Shown here: positions 46,101 to 54,787 of the stretch, in pieces
How the letters are laid out: the number at the start of each line of letters is the position of its first letter
Numbering within the stretch: the first letter of the stretch is position 1
From: Streptomyces sp. MUM 2J
GTDB taxonomy: Bacteria > Actinomycetota > Actinomycetes > Streptomycetales > Streptomycetaceae
DNA length: 64,000 nucleotides
NCBI RefSeq assembly: GCF_022414535.1
Contig: NZ_JADWYM010000030.1
Location: 20,508-84,507 of the forward strand
Reading direction: 5' to 3'
The notes under the pieces: generated by a model
Told to the model about the DNA's origin: nothing
The model's database searches: none
Seen by the model: only the letters and a program-made list of their open reading frames with translations
Program-made: the position numbers and the translations under genes

Positions 46101-47141
46101 GGCTACGCGCACGCACTCGACGAGCTGTACGGCCGGGGCAGCGGCGAGGGCGCCACCGACTTCGCAGAGCAGAACGGTGGCGGCCGGGAGGTGTCCTTCC
46201 CCACCGCACGCGAGTGGGGCGAGGAACTCCGGGCCCTGTTCGGCGCCGAGGTACGGGAGGAGGTCCTCGCACTCGCCGCCGAGCGGGGCCGCACCGACGT
46301 CCTCGCCGAGCTCGACCCCGCCACCGTACGCCCCTCGGTCGAGCTGCTGACCTCCGTGCTGTCCCTGGCCGGTGGCCTGCCCGAGCAGCGGCTGGCCCGG
46401 CTGCGCCCGCTGGTCCGCCGCCTGGTCGACGAGCTCGCCAGGGAACTCGCGACCCGCGTCCGGCCGGCGCTGACCGGGCTCGCCACGCCGCGGCCCACGC
46501 GCCGCCCCGGCGGGCGGCTGGACCTGCCCCGCACCCTGCGCGCCAACCTGCCCCGCACCCGCCGCGGCGATGACGGCCGGACCGTTGTCGTACCGGAGCG
46601 GCCGGTGTTCAGCAGCCGCTCGCGCAAGGACGCCGACTGGCGGCTGATCCTGGTCGTCGACGTGTCCGGCTCGATGGAGGCGTCCGTGGTGTGGTCCGCG
46701 CTGACCGCAGCCGTCCTGGGCGGAGTGCCCACCCTCTCCACCCACTTCCTGGCCTTCTCCACCCGGGTGATCGACCTCACCGACCGGGTCTCCGACCCGC
46801 TGTCCCTGCTGCTGGAGGTGCGGGTCGGCGGCGGCACCCACATCGCCGCGGGGCTCGCGCACGCTCGCTCGCTGGTGACCGTGCCGAGCCGCACCCTGGT
46901 GGTCGTGGTCAGCGACTTCGAGGAAGGCCACCCGCTCGGCGGGCTGCTCGGCGAGGTCCGCGCCCTGGCGGCGTCCGGAGTCCACCTGATGGGCTGCGCC
47001 GCGCTGGACGACGCCGGAGCACCGCGCTACTCGGTGCCTGTCGCCCGGCAACTCGTCGCGGCCGGAATGCCCGTCGCCGCTCTCAGCCCGCTCGCCCTCG
47101 CCCGCTGGGTGGGGGACCGCCTCCGTGGAGAACCCCGTTGA
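43191..47141 (+). CDS. DUF5682-vWA fusion protein (YehM-YehP-like)
   Basis: The product of 1316 residues joins two proteins that are separate in E. coli. The N-terminal and middle part is DUF5682-like: LLGVRHHSPALAAAVPDLL (about residue 46), TVCIELPTDFQPWL, LGFYPFADFSPELAAVRWA and LVPYTFGLLDSRSGYPAGI. The C-terminal part is a CoxE/vWA domain with a complete metal site: LVVDVSGSMEAS (about 1155), GGGTHIAAGLAHA and VVSDFEEGHPLGGLL. Two Ala/Pro/Gly-rich disordered inserts (about 145-205 and 300-345) interrupt the first domain and a third (about 870-940) precedes the vWA part. The GTG at 43191 overlaps the ATPase stop, with GGGAG 8 bases upstream. It is the likely vWA partner of the MoxR ATPase. 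Confidence 0.88.
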   Translation: MTGHHDVTAAQVPGDRHTGPERARPTGDTGPRKAVAALAGSVTPYLLGVRHHSPALAAAVPDLLDSCGAETVCIELPTDFQPWLPYLADPATRAPVALAGAVEGRLGFYPFADFSPELAAVRWARERGAQVLCCDLPLADPARAGTHGARAGTPGPPAADRAADEPGAPGTPGARPPGSGTPGASAPGTSAPAASAAAARPGHPFTGALTAAATGRDGDDLWDRAVEVLAPGSPPDAVRRAALGVGWALRRDAEAGGGVPPADLAREAHMREVLARAAADGRRVAAVVGSFHAPALLGSAPAGSVPPEPAPASAAGPHGGGATRAGATTQGASTRPSAPEPRSADASGGAVTSLVPYTFGLLDSRSGYPAGIRDPRWQQAVFGAAGDPERVRDAAARAITDLCRELRSAGHTAGTGEATETLRLACDLARLRGLPAPGRGELLEAVTTVLGQGEPLGRGRALAVALETVLVGTDRGRTAPGTPRSGLGPSVEAELTELRLPCPHRPGPSEVRLDPLRSKLDRRREILLRRLEACGVGYGHPVEVAGKGDSTALTSRWRLAWTPSVPALLDLAGVRGVTAAQAADGTLRETFRSETAHGGATSARILTGLRAAARCDLPMLVADRLADASAVLPASATLPELLDGLDVLEALRREHLPGTTPESREQAGELAAALLETAVRSLPGLAGSDEREDAAALVEFAARAGEHRLGLRLDDVLGGLAGSGSPLVQGAALAARVLLDLERPGTLGTRAAGWIDGATAPDGRRRLARLLTGLLTAAAPLLQSAPAALDPLLDRIGGLSDREFLDRLPALRGGFDTLTPAGRDRVLRAVGDRLGDRIDLTLDTPPELLALWTAADAEGLTALRELNVPVPATGPTNGSATPPSGAVPGAVTGGSETGAASVAEPTTVADVSDGAPGTVPGRSDGTMRPRPGPATNATAPSGAHAPRLAPADRWRLLLGRETDRLPDGARGYAHALDELYGRGSGEGATDFAEQNGGGREVSFPTAREWGEELRALFGAEVREEVLALAAERGRTDVLAELDPATVRPSVELLTSVLSLAGGLPEQRLARLRPLVRRLVDELARELATRVRPALTGLATPRPTRRPGGRLDLPRTLRANLPRTRRGDDGRTVVVPERPVFSSRSRKDADWRLILVVDVSGSMEASVVWSALTAAVLGGVPTLSTHFLAFSTRVIDLTDRVSDPLSLLLEVRVGGGTHIAAGLAHARSLVTVPSRTLVVVVSDFEEGHPLGGLLGEVRALAASGVHLMGCAALDDAGAPRYSVPVARQLVAAGMPVAALSPLALARWVGDRLRGEPR

Positions 47142-49222
47142 CACAGTCCCCCGCCGCCCGCGCCGCGTCCGCCGATCCGGGAGCGGCTGTCCCGCTTCCG
47201 CCGGTGGCACCCGACGTGGTGGCAGCCGCCGTCGAAGGCCTCACCTCACGGCTCCGCAGGAAACTGGACGCGGCGATCGAGCGGTACACAACGGTGCCGG
47301 TCACCCTGAAGGACGGCATCCTGCGCATCGACTGCGGCGCGGACGCCGAGGTGACTCTGGAGCCCGGGCCGTCCGGGGCGATCGGAGCCGCCGAACAGGC
47401 ACGCTGCACCTGCCTGCTGGCGCCTCGATGCCTGCACCGGGCCGCCGTCCTGGGAGCATGTCCCCTCGCCGGGCCCGACACCGCCGGCCCGGACCCGGAG
47501 CCCTGCGGGGCGGGGGAGGAGGCCGGGTCCGCGGACGGGGGAGCCGCGACGCCGGGTACGTCCACGGCCGAGGGACGGGCTCCCCGACCCGCCACCCGTA
47601 CTGCCCCTGCCGTCACCGCATCCGCCGATGCGGCACCCGTCGGCGCCCCGCCCGTTCCCGCGGCGCCCACGTCCGCCCAGATGGCGGCGGCGGCCGGGCT
47701 GTGGGCCGCCGCCGCGGCCGTCCTCGTTCCCGGGATCCCCGCCGCGGGCGCCGTACCTCAGGCGGAGCTGCTCCGCGCCGCCCACACCGCCCGGCTGGCC
47801 GGGCTCGTCCGGGCGGAGGCCGCGGCGCTGCGGGTGATCCGCGGCCTGCGGGCGGCCCGTGCCGGCCATGACGGCCACCGGCTGGCCGATCTCACCTCGG
47901 CTCTGCGTGACCTCCTGCGCACGACGGACCTGCTCTCCTCCGGGCACGCCGACCCGTCCCTGGTCGGCACCGTGCGCCGTGACTACCGGCCGGGGGGCGG
48001 CCTGCGGGTCCACGGCGTGTTCCGGGAGCCGGTGATCAGCGCAACCGGGTACGGCGGGGTGGTCACACATCTGATCGGGGAGGACGGCCGCTGGTTCAGC
48101 GTCGCCGACGTCAGGCCGGGCGGTCCATCCCGTGCCCGTGGAGCCGGGACAGCCGCCGTCGCGCTCGGCGGGGGCGCCCTGGACCATGGTCAACTCGCCC
48201 GCAGGGGACTGCTGATAGCGGGGGCGACCGTTTCCCCGGACGGCCGTCTCGGTGCGGGCCGCGGAGTGCGGGCCACCCCGCTGCCCGGCCTGCCGTGGTC
48301 GTCGGGTGCCATGGGCGCCCTGTTCGCCCGCCCGCTCGCCGAAGCAGTCGCGGAACGGCTGTCCGCCGTGCCCTGGGAGGACCCGGAAGCGGCGGAGCGC
48401 GGTGCCCGCGAACCGGTCGGCTGCGATGTGGTGATCGTCGGCGCCGTCGGCGACCAGGTGTTCGCCCGCGCACTGCCACCGCCGGAGACGGCCCCATCGG
48501 GCTCGCCGGCCGGTCCCGCGTCCGCCGACGCACCGCCCGCCGACTCCGCCGTCCCTCCGGTCGGCCCGTTGATCCGTCTGGTGGCCGCCAGCAGCCACCC
48601 GGGCCTCGCCCATACGGCCAACCTCCAGCAGCTCGCGTCCCGGCCCGGCCTGCGGCTGCGCGTGGTCGGGCGCGTCGACACGGAACGGGCGGCGACCCTG
48701 CGCCCGCTGGCGATCGGCCCGGTGCCCGGCACCCGGGCGACACTCCGCCTGCCCCGGGACCGGAGCGAGGGCGCCGACCTGGGGTACGACCGCTTGCAGG
48801 GCTCGCACTTCCCGCCGCCCGAGGCGCTTGATCCTCCGCCCGCCGTCGCGACCGGTCCCGATCCGCTGGCCGACTCCCCCCTGTGGCAGGCTCGCCACCT
48901 GGTGGAGCTGGCCGTCGCCGGGGGGCGAGGGACGGTCGCGGAACATGCCCGCGGCGGTGGCCGCGGCGCGCTCCACGCGCCAGGCTTCGCACGGTTGCGC
49001 CGCGCGGGCTTCTCCACCGCCGCCGACCTGGCCGCGGCACTCGCCGGGGAGGCCGGACGCCGGGACCGTGACGTCTTCGGGCGGTCGACCGACCCCGATC
49101 CCGACCGGTACGCGCGGGCCTGGCTGGCCGCCGCCGTCCACCTCGCGGCCACCGAACGCGCCCTGGTCCGTGCCACCTGGCAGGTCTCCCACCCGGACGG
49201 GGCCGCACCCTGCCCCACGTGA
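47138..49222 (+). CDS. SWIM zinc-finger protein (YehQ-like)
   Basis: The product of 694 residues carries a SWIM zinc-binding motif CTCLLAPRCLH (CxC-x5-CxH, about residues 89-99), preceded by strands VPVTLKDGILRIDCG typical of SWIM proteins. A long Ala/Pro-rich linker and an alpha/beta C-terminal region follow, with LRVHGVFREPVISATGYGG and YDRLQGSHFPPPEALDPPP; no enzymatic motif is recognised there. SWIM domains bind nucleic acids or proteins. The start is the TTG at 47138, overlapping the preceding stop (TTGA) with GGAG 7 bases upstream; no better start exists nearby. It is the last gene of the ATPase / DUF5682-vWA / SWIM unit. Confidence 0.85.
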   Translation: MTQSPAARAASADPGAAVPLPPVAPDVVAAAVEGLTSRLRRKLDAAIERYTTVPVTLKDGILRIDCGADAEVTLEPGPSGAIGAAEQARCTCLLAPRCLHRAAVLGACPLAGPDTAGPDPEPCGAGEEAGSADGGAATPGTSTAEGRAPRPATRTAPAVTASADAAPVGAPPVPAAPTSAQMAAAAGLWAAAAAVLVPGIPAAGAVPQAELLRAAHTARLAGLVRAEAAALRVIRGLRAARAGHDGHRLADLTSALRDLLRTTDLLSSGHADPSLVGTVRRDYRPGGGLRVHGVFREPVISATGYGGVVTHLIGEDGRWFSVADVRPGGPSRARGAGTAAVALGGGALDHGQLARRGLLIAGATVSPDGRLGAGRGVRATPLPGLPWSSGAMGALFARPLAEAVAERLSAVPWEDPEAAERGAREPVGCDVVIVGAVGDQVFARALPPPETAPSGSPAGPASADAPPADSAVPPVGPLIRLVAASSHPGLAHTANLQQLASRPGLRLRVVGRVDTERAATLRPLAIGPVPGTRATLRLPRDRSEGADLGYDRLQGSHFPPPEALDPPPAVATGPDPLADSPLWQARHLVELAVAGGRGTVAEHARGGGRGALHAPGFARLRRAGFSTAADLAAALAGEAGRRDRDVFGRSTDPDPDRYARAWLAAAVHLAATERALVRATWQVSHPDGAAPCPT

Positions 49223-49245
49223 CGTCGGCCGGCGTCCCGGCTTCG

Positions 49246-49275
49246 CGTCACCCAGGCCGGGCGCACCGGGTGACG
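49246..49275. terminator. Hairpin between convergent SWIM and protease genes
   Basis: CGTCACCC and GGGTGACG form an 8-bp stem with a 14-base loop, 24 bases after the SWIM gene. It is a probable bidirectional terminator. Confidence 0.45.
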
Positions 49276-49442
49276 GGCCCGGCGCGCCGGACGTGCCGGC
49301 GGTCGTCCCGTAGCACGTCAACGACGGCTGACGCCCTGCCCGTTCCCGTGTTCAAGGGGCTCACCGCCCGGTGTTCCCGACGGACCCGGCCGGGGCGTAC
49401 GGACCGCTCCGGCCGGGGCCGTCGTGCCGGGGTGACGCGGGA

Positions 49443-52316
49443 TCAGGCGCAGGTGCCGGTGGGCCGGGAGCGCGTCACGACGCTGCTGATGCCGGTGGTG
49501 GCGTCCAGCCACACCACCCGGGTGCCCGCAGCGGCGGCGGGGACCAACTGCTCACCGCGGTTGCAGGACACCCGCCGCCTGAGCAGCTCACCACCCGGGC
49601 GCGCGGGCGAGAACTGCCAGAGCTTGGCCAGTGACACGTTGCGGATCTCGGAGTCCGGGATCCTGGCCGCCATCGTCACCGCCTCCGGCGAGGCGGTCAG
49701 ATCCATGACGTTGAGCGCCTCGGGGCCGGCCTCCGGGCTGAGGTCCGTGACGTCGGAGCCGTCGATCCGCGCACTGCGCAGGGCAGTGGTGCCGTTCCCC
49801 CAGACCTCGTCCAGCAGCCAGTGCACGCGGTCGCCGCCCAGGGCCGTCGGGCCGAGGCTCGTGCCGGGGCCCGCCTGCTGCACCACGGTGTCCTCACCGG
49901 TCGCCAGGTCCAGCACGCGGGTGCTGTACTCGTACGCGGCCGCGACACGCCGGGTCTCCTGGTAGGCGATCCTCCCGTTGCGGAGCGAGGGGAAGCTCGT
50001 CCTGTGGTGCATGCCGCCACCCAGCTGCACCACGCTGTCCGGGTCGCTCATCCGCAGGTGGACCACGTTCCTCAGTCCGGGGCGGGCACTGTGCTCGAAG
50101 ACCACGACGTCGCCCTCGACGGCCAGGCGGGAGCCCGCGCTGCGGCCGGACCACAGGGTCCTGATCGGTCCGCCGGCCAGCGGCCGGGCCAGGATCTCCA
50201 CGGACTTCTCGCCGTACGCCTGCCAGACCACCGTGGTGCCGTCGGTTGCCGGATTGACGTGGTAGCGGCCGTCGTTGGGGCTGATCAGCTTGAGCCGGCC
50301 CTTGCCGTTCGTGCGTCCGGCCCACACCGAGTACGGTTCGGAGCCCTCCTCGTTGGACTGGGACGCCACCCACCATCCGCCGCCCGCGCCCAGCGCGGAG
50401 TCGGTGGTGTTGACGCGTTGGAGCAGCAGGTCCGAGTCGATGCCCAGGGCCAGCTCCCAGTGCGGCACGATGCCGTGCGCGTCGAAGGCGCGCCGGACGC
50501 TCCTGAGGTCCCTGCCGCGCACGTCGAGGGCCCTGGCCGCCGCGATCACCGCGGCCCTGCCCTCGGTGAAGCCGTCGAGCGGGGTCAGGTACTCGGTGAG
50601 TGCCTTGTACACCACGGCGTCGGCGCGTGCGGGCCCGAGGTCCTCCCGGATGTCCCACAACGCTCCCGAGAAGAGAGTGGAGTTGAGATGGACGCCGCCG
50701 TTGTCGGTGCCGAAGCCGACGCCGAGGAAGGACGCCGCGGTGGTCCGCCCGTCGTTGAGGTCGCGGAAGGAGCAGGCGCGCGGCGCCTTCGTGCGGCACA
50801 GCGTCTCGCCCATCAGCCCGGCGTCGGGGTCGTCCATGGAGGTGCCGTAGGTGTCCGTCTCGATGGCGTTGCCGAAGTAGTCCGCGATCGCCTCGTTCAT
50901 GGCGCCGGACTGGCCCGCGTAGACGAGGTTGGCGGAGTGGGAGATCACCCCGTGGGTCAGCTCGTGGCCGACGACGTCCAGCGAGGCGGACAGTGGGCGG
51001 TACTCGGCGTCTCCGGTCCCGTAGGCGATCTTCTGGCCGTCCCAGAACGCGTTGACGTAGGGCTGCCCGAAGTTGGTGATCCCGACCAGGGAGTTCACGG
51101 CCATGCCGCGGCCGTCGAGGCTCTCACGCCCGAAATGGTCCCGGTAGTAGTCGTAGACCCGGCCGGCGGCCCAGTGCGCGTCCACCGCGCCCGCCCCGGT
51201 CGCCTCGGTGCCGAACGCGGGCGTCGGGGAGGCGAACTCCTTGATGCCGTCGGGCCACTTGCCGTTGACGTCGGACACCCAGGTGCCGCGGGCGTCCCAG
51301 GTGGACAGGACGTTGTCGGAGCCGTTGCGGGTCCTGGAGCGGTCGCGCAGCACGTACGCGCCGGAGTCGTCCCGGGTCACCCGTAGAGGGGTGGTCCGCC
51401 CGTCGAGCCGTACACCGGAGCCCGCGGCCTGCGCCGCGGGCGGGCGCTCCCCGGTGGTCCCGGCGGCCCGGACGCCGCCCGCCGCGCGTGCGGGAGCCAC
51501 CGCCGGGGCGCCGAAGGTCGTGAGCCCGCTGTACTGGAGCACCGGGTACCCGGCCCGGGCGTCGATGTACACCTCGCGCAGCACCGGCTCCGCGAGCCCG
51601 GGGACCTGGCCCCGCACCGTGATGTGCCGGGTCAGCACACCGGTGCCGGTGGGCAGCACGACGAGGCCGCGGGAGATCCCGGTGAGCCGCGGGACGTCCG
51701 CGTCGCCGCGCGCCGGCCCGTCGAAGCGCCGCCCGTCCAGTTCGGTGCGTACGGCGTCGACCGCGCGCTCGACGGCGAGATCCTCACCGACCCCCGCCGC
51801 CGTGCCGGTGTCCAGCGCGGTGAAGTACTTCCCCGAGGTGCCGGTGACGACCCTGTCGCCGCCCCGTTTCTCCATGCGGACCACGTACTGTCCGCCGAGG
51901 ACCGGCACACCGTGGTGGCGCTGCTGCAGCCGGACCGTCTCGCTGCCGTCTCCGGTGACCGTGGCCACGGGCTCCAGGTCGCGTGCGGGAGCCGGTATCC
52001 GGTAGCGCTCCGTCCGCGCGGCGAGATGCGCCGTCGCCGCGTCCGCCGCGTCGCGTGCGGCCGGGGCCCTCTCCCGGATGCCGTCGACCAGTGACGGTGT
52101 CGCGGTCCGCTGCCCCGGGACCACCTCGCCAGGGCTCGGCAGGGGCTCGCTCCCCGCCGTGCCCGCGACGGCGTCCGGCCCCGGGACGAGCAGTGCGGCG
52201 GCGCCGATGAGCGCCGCCGCACCGGAGATGCCGCTTCGTCGAACCCTTGCCCCCGCCCCCGCTCTCGCCGTGCGTAACTCTGCCGAATCCTTCGAACTCA
52301 TGCCGGTCAGACGCAT
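49443..52316 (-). CDS. Secreted M4 (thermolysin-type) metalloprotease
   Basis: The preproenzyme of 957 residues has a basic start, a hydrophobic signal segment GAAALIGAAALLVPGPDAVAG (about 32-52) and a propeptide (about 55-270) with HGVPVLGGQYVVRM, an FTP/PepSY-type pattern. The catalytic domain has the zinc motif GHELTHGV (about residue 450) and third ligand MNEAIADYFGN, with NGGVHLNSTLFSGALW supplying the proton-transfer His. The C-terminal 300 residues form a beta-rich, TolB/propeller-like domain not found in thermolysin. ATG 52316 is preferred (GGGGAG just upstream); ATG 52301 is the alternative. It is divergent from the LuxR regulator gene. Confidence 0.92.
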   Translation of the reverse strand: MRLTGMSSKDSAELRTARAGAGARVRRSGISGAAALIGAAALLVPGPDAVAGTAGSEPLPSPGEVVPGQRTATPSLVDGIRERAPAARDAADAATAHLAARTERYRIPAPARDLEPVATVTGDGSETVRLQQRHHGVPVLGGQYVVRMEKRGGDRVVTGTSGKYFTALDTGTAAGVGEDLAVERAVDAVRTELDGRRFDGPARGDADVPRLTGISRGLVVLPTGTGVLTRHITVRGQVPGLAEPVLREVYIDARAGYPVLQYSGLTTFGAPAVAPARAAGGVRAAGTTGERPPAAQAAGSGVRLDGRTTPLRVTRDDSGAYVLRDRSRTRNGSDNVLSTWDARGTWVSDVNGKWPDGIKEFASPTPAFGTEATGAGAVDAHWAAGRVYDYYRDHFGRESLDGRGMAVNSLVGITNFGQPYVNAFWDGQKIAYGTGDAEYRPLSASLDVVGHELTHGVISHSANLVYAGQSGAMNEAIADYFGNAIETDTYGTSMDDPDAGLMGETLCRTKAPRACSFRDLNDGRTTAASFLGVGFGTDNGGVHLNSTLFSGALWDIREDLGPARADAVVYKALTEYLTPLDGFTEGRAAVIAAARALDVRGRDLRSVRRAFDAHGIVPHWELALGIDSDLLLQRVNTTDSALGAGGGWWVASQSNEEGSEPYSVWAGRTNGKGRLKLISPNDGRYHVNPATDGTTVVWQAYGEKSVEILARPLAGGPIRTLWSGRSAGSRLAVEGDVVVFEHSARPGLRNVVHLRMSDPDSVVQLGGGMHHRTSFPSLRNGRIAYQETRRVAAAYEYSTRVLDLATGEDTVVQQAGPGTSLGPTALGGDRVHWLLDEVWGNGTTALRSARIDGSDVTDLSPEAGPEALNVMDLTASPEAVTMAARIPDSEIRNVSLAKLWQFSPARPGGELLRRRVSCNRGEQLVPAAAAGTRVVWLDATTGISSVVTRSRPTGTCA

Positions 52317-52790
52317 GTTCTCCCCATCGTCACAGACGTGCGGAATGCGGTCCGGCCGCCCTGCGCGGCCGGGCAGGGACATGTAACCCGCGGTGCGGTG
52401 ACGCATCAACGGGGCAGGAGCCGCCGCAGGCGACTTCCGGCCCACGTGGTGCCCGGCCCCCGCGGGCCCCGAGGCGGTGCCCGGTCCCCGGCACGGCGGG
52501 CCTGCCGCGCTGACGGTGACCGCGCGGACCGGCCCGCGCACCCGGCCGGGGCGAGACCTGAAATCGACAGTGCGTCCGAGGCCGTCCGCGCCTCCGCGAC
52601 GACGGTCCGGAACGGACCCACCGCGGCGTCGACGACCTCGTCACCGGACCCCTGGACGGCCCTGCACCGGGCCGCCCGGAGCAGGGCCGTCCAGGGGTCC
52701 GCGGCGGTCCCGGGCCGGAGCCGGCCCGCGGGTCGGCACGTATCCTGCCCACAAGGGGCGCCCACCGGCCGTCGTCGCCCGGGAGCAGGC
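52317..52790. other. Intergenic, 474 bp, divergent region with long hairpin
   Basis: Promoters of the protease (minus) and LuxR (plus) genes must lie here. The dominant feature is the 52645-52701 hairpin; no gene is seen. Confidence 0.6.
52645..52701. repeat. Long inverted repeat, 21-bp perfect stem plus 5-bp inner stem
   Basis: The arm CGGACCCCTGGACGGCCCTG (plus a final C) at 52645-52665 pairs perfectly with 52681-52701. Inside, CCGGG and CCCGG pair around a 3-base loop after an A-A mismatch. It lies 89 bases before the LuxR-regulator start. It could be a regulator site, an mRNA leader structure or a terminator for minus-strand read-through. Confidence 0.9.
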
Positions 52791-54434
52791 ATGGCCACCG
52801 TCGATCCGCGTGCACAGGGACTCTCCGCGTACGAGCGGTCGGCCTGGCGGGACGCCTACGAGCACCTGTCGGCCGCGGACCGGCAGCGCCCGCTGCCCGC
52901 CGGTGATCTCGACCGGATGGCGCGGGCGGCGTACCTGATCGGGGCCGTCGACGCGGCGGCCGAGACCTGGGAGCGGGCCCACCACGCCCACCTGGCGCGC
53001 GGCGACACCGCGCCGGCCGTACGGTCCGCGTTCTGGCTCGGCATCATGCTCGTCCTGCGGGGCGAGCACGCCCGCGGCGGCGGGTGGCTTGCCCGGGCGC
53101 AGCACCTCCTCACGGACACGGCACTGGACTGCGCCGAGCAGGGCTACCTGCGCATCCCCACGGCGCTGCGGGCGCTGGACGGCGGCGACGCCGAGGCCGC
53201 GCACCGCTCCTTCGCGGAGATCACCGCCATCGCCGAGCGGTTCGGCGACGCCGACCTGCGGGCGTTCGGCACGCTGGGACAGGGTCAGGCGCTGGTCGCA
53301 CAGGGCCGGGTGGCGCGCGGCGTGGCGCTGCTGGACGAGGTGATGGTGGCGGTGACCACGGGAGAGGTGTCGCCGATCACCGCGGGGATCGTCTACTGTG
53401 CCGTGATCCTCGCCTGCCGCGGGGTCTTCGACCTCCGCCGCGTGCAGGAGTGGACCGCCGCGCTGAGCCGCTGGTGCGCCGCGCAGCAGGATCTCAGGCC
53501 CTACCGGGGCCAGTGCCTGGTGCACCGGTCGGAGATCATGCAACTGCGGGGCGAGTGGGCCGACGCCATGGACGAGGCACGGCGTGCCTGCGCGCACCTG
53601 TCCGATCCGCCCGGCGACCCGGTGATGGGCATGGCGCTGTACCAGCGCGGCGAACTGCACCGTCTGCGCGGCGCCTACTCCCGGGCCGAGGACTGCTACC
53701 GCGAGGCCATCGGACACGGGCACCCGGCACAGCCGGGCCTGGCCCTGCTCCGGATGGCGCAGGGCCGCGTCGGCGCCGCCGCCGCCGCGGTCCGCCGGGC
53801 CGTCGCCGAGACCCGCCGGCCGGAGGAGCGACCCCTGCTGCTGGCCGCCCGCGTCGAGATCGAGATCGCCGCCGGAGCCGTCGAGGCGGCACGGGACGCC
53901 GTGGACGAGCTCGACAGGATCGCCGCCGGTTTCGACTCGCCCTACCTGCGGGCGGTGGTGGCGTACGCGCACGGCTGCCTGCTGCTCGCCGCGGGCGAAC
54001 CGGGGGCCGCGTGCACCGCACTGCGCAGCGCCTCGGCCGCCTGGCACGAGCTGGACGCTCCCTACGAGACGGCACGGGTACGCCTGCAACTGGCGAGGGC
54101 CTGCCTCCGGGTGGGCGACCACGACACGGCCGGGATGGAGCTGCAGGCCGCCCGCCGGGTCTTCGAGCGCGTGCGTGCCACCCCGGCACTGGAGGAGGTG
54201 CGGCGGCTCCTGGGGCAGGGGAGCGGGGCCGCCCCGGTCCCCGGCGGGCTGACCCCCCGTGAGGTCGAGGTGCTGCGCCTGGTCGCGACCGGTGCGTCGA
54301 ACCGGGAGATCGCGGACCGGCTCGTGATCAGCGACAGAACCGTCGCCCGGCACCTGAGCAACATGTTCACCAAGCTGGGTGTCTCCTCCCGGGCCGCCGC
54401 CACGGCGTACGCCTACGAGCACGGGCTCGCCTAG
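52791..54434 (+). CDS. LuxR-type regulator with TPR-like helical domain
   Basis: The product of 547 residues has a long N-terminal all-helical region (about 1-470) of TPR/MalT-like repeats, e.g. GAVDAAAETWERAHHAHLARG, FGTLGQGQALVAQGRVARG and ALYQRGELHRLRGAYSRAED. It ends in a LuxR helix-turn-helix, LTPREVEVLRLVATGASNRE, then RLVISDRTVARHLSNMFTK. There is no receiver or Walker ATPase domain, so it is an AAA-less MalT/LAL-like form. ATG 52791 has GGGAG five bases upstream. It may control the divergent protease or the downstream FAD oxidoreductase; neither is shown. Confidence 0.88.
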   Translation: MATVDPRAQGLSAYERSAWRDAYEHLSAADRQRPLPAGDLDRMARAAYLIGAVDAAAETWERAHHAHLARGDTAPAVRSAFWLGIMLVLRGEHARGGGWLARAQHLLTDTALDCAEQGYLRIPTALRALDGGDAEAAHRSFAEITAIAERFGDADLRAFGTLGQGQALVAQGRVARGVALLDEVMVAVTTGEVSPITAGIVYCAVILACRGVFDLRRVQEWTAALSRWCAAQQDLRPYRGQCLVHRSEIMQLRGEWADAMDEARRACAHLSDPPGDPVMGMALYQRGELHRLRGAYSRAEDCYREAIGHGHPAQPGLALLRMAQGRVGAAAAAVRRAVAETRRPEERPLLLAARVEIEIAAGAVEAARDAVDELDRIAAGFDSPYLRAVVAYAHGCLLLAAGEPGAACTALRSASAAWHELDAPYETARVRLQLARACLRVGDHDTAGMELQAARRVFERVRATPALEEVRRLLGQGSGAAPVPGGLTPREVEVLRLVATGASNREIADRLVISDRTVARHLSNMFTKLGVSSRAAATAYAYEHGLA

Positions 54435-54787
54435 CTCGACTCCGCGGACACCAAGATCCCCGAGTCAAGCCAGGGTGCGCCGCGGAAGCCGTCCGGGTGC
54501 GGGGCGGGGCGTGCGGGACCCGCCCCGCCCCGGGGCGTGCGCAGAAATGCCCATACGGCGCGCGGCGGCGAGGTGGGCGACGCGACCGATGCGCCCACGG
54601 CTGCCGCGCAGGCACTCTTCCTGTATCGCCCTCGGCCCTCGGGCCCTTCGGCCCGGGATCCACGGGAGTTCCAGTGGCCGCCGCGGGTGACCGAGGGCTG
54701 CCGGGGCGACCCCGCCGCCGGGCAGCCGGACGCCTTCCTCGACGCGCCGCGCGCGGCGACGGAGCCGTCACGAGAGGAGGAACCGGC
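54435..54787. other. Intergenic, about 350 bp
   Basis: It contains a probable terminator for the LuxR gene (54499-54528) and the promoter region of the FAD oxidoreductase gene. No gene is supported. Confidence 0.5.
54499..54528 (+). terminator. 10-bp hairpin after LuxR gene
   Basis: GCGGGGCGGG and CCCGCCCCGC pair perfectly around a 10-base loop 65 bases past the LuxR-regulator stop. Confidence 0.5.

Noticed and set aside
47246..49321. Minus-strand open frame of 691 codons opposite the SWIM gene
   Set aside because: Same reason: the plus strand has the SWIM motif and a coupled start.
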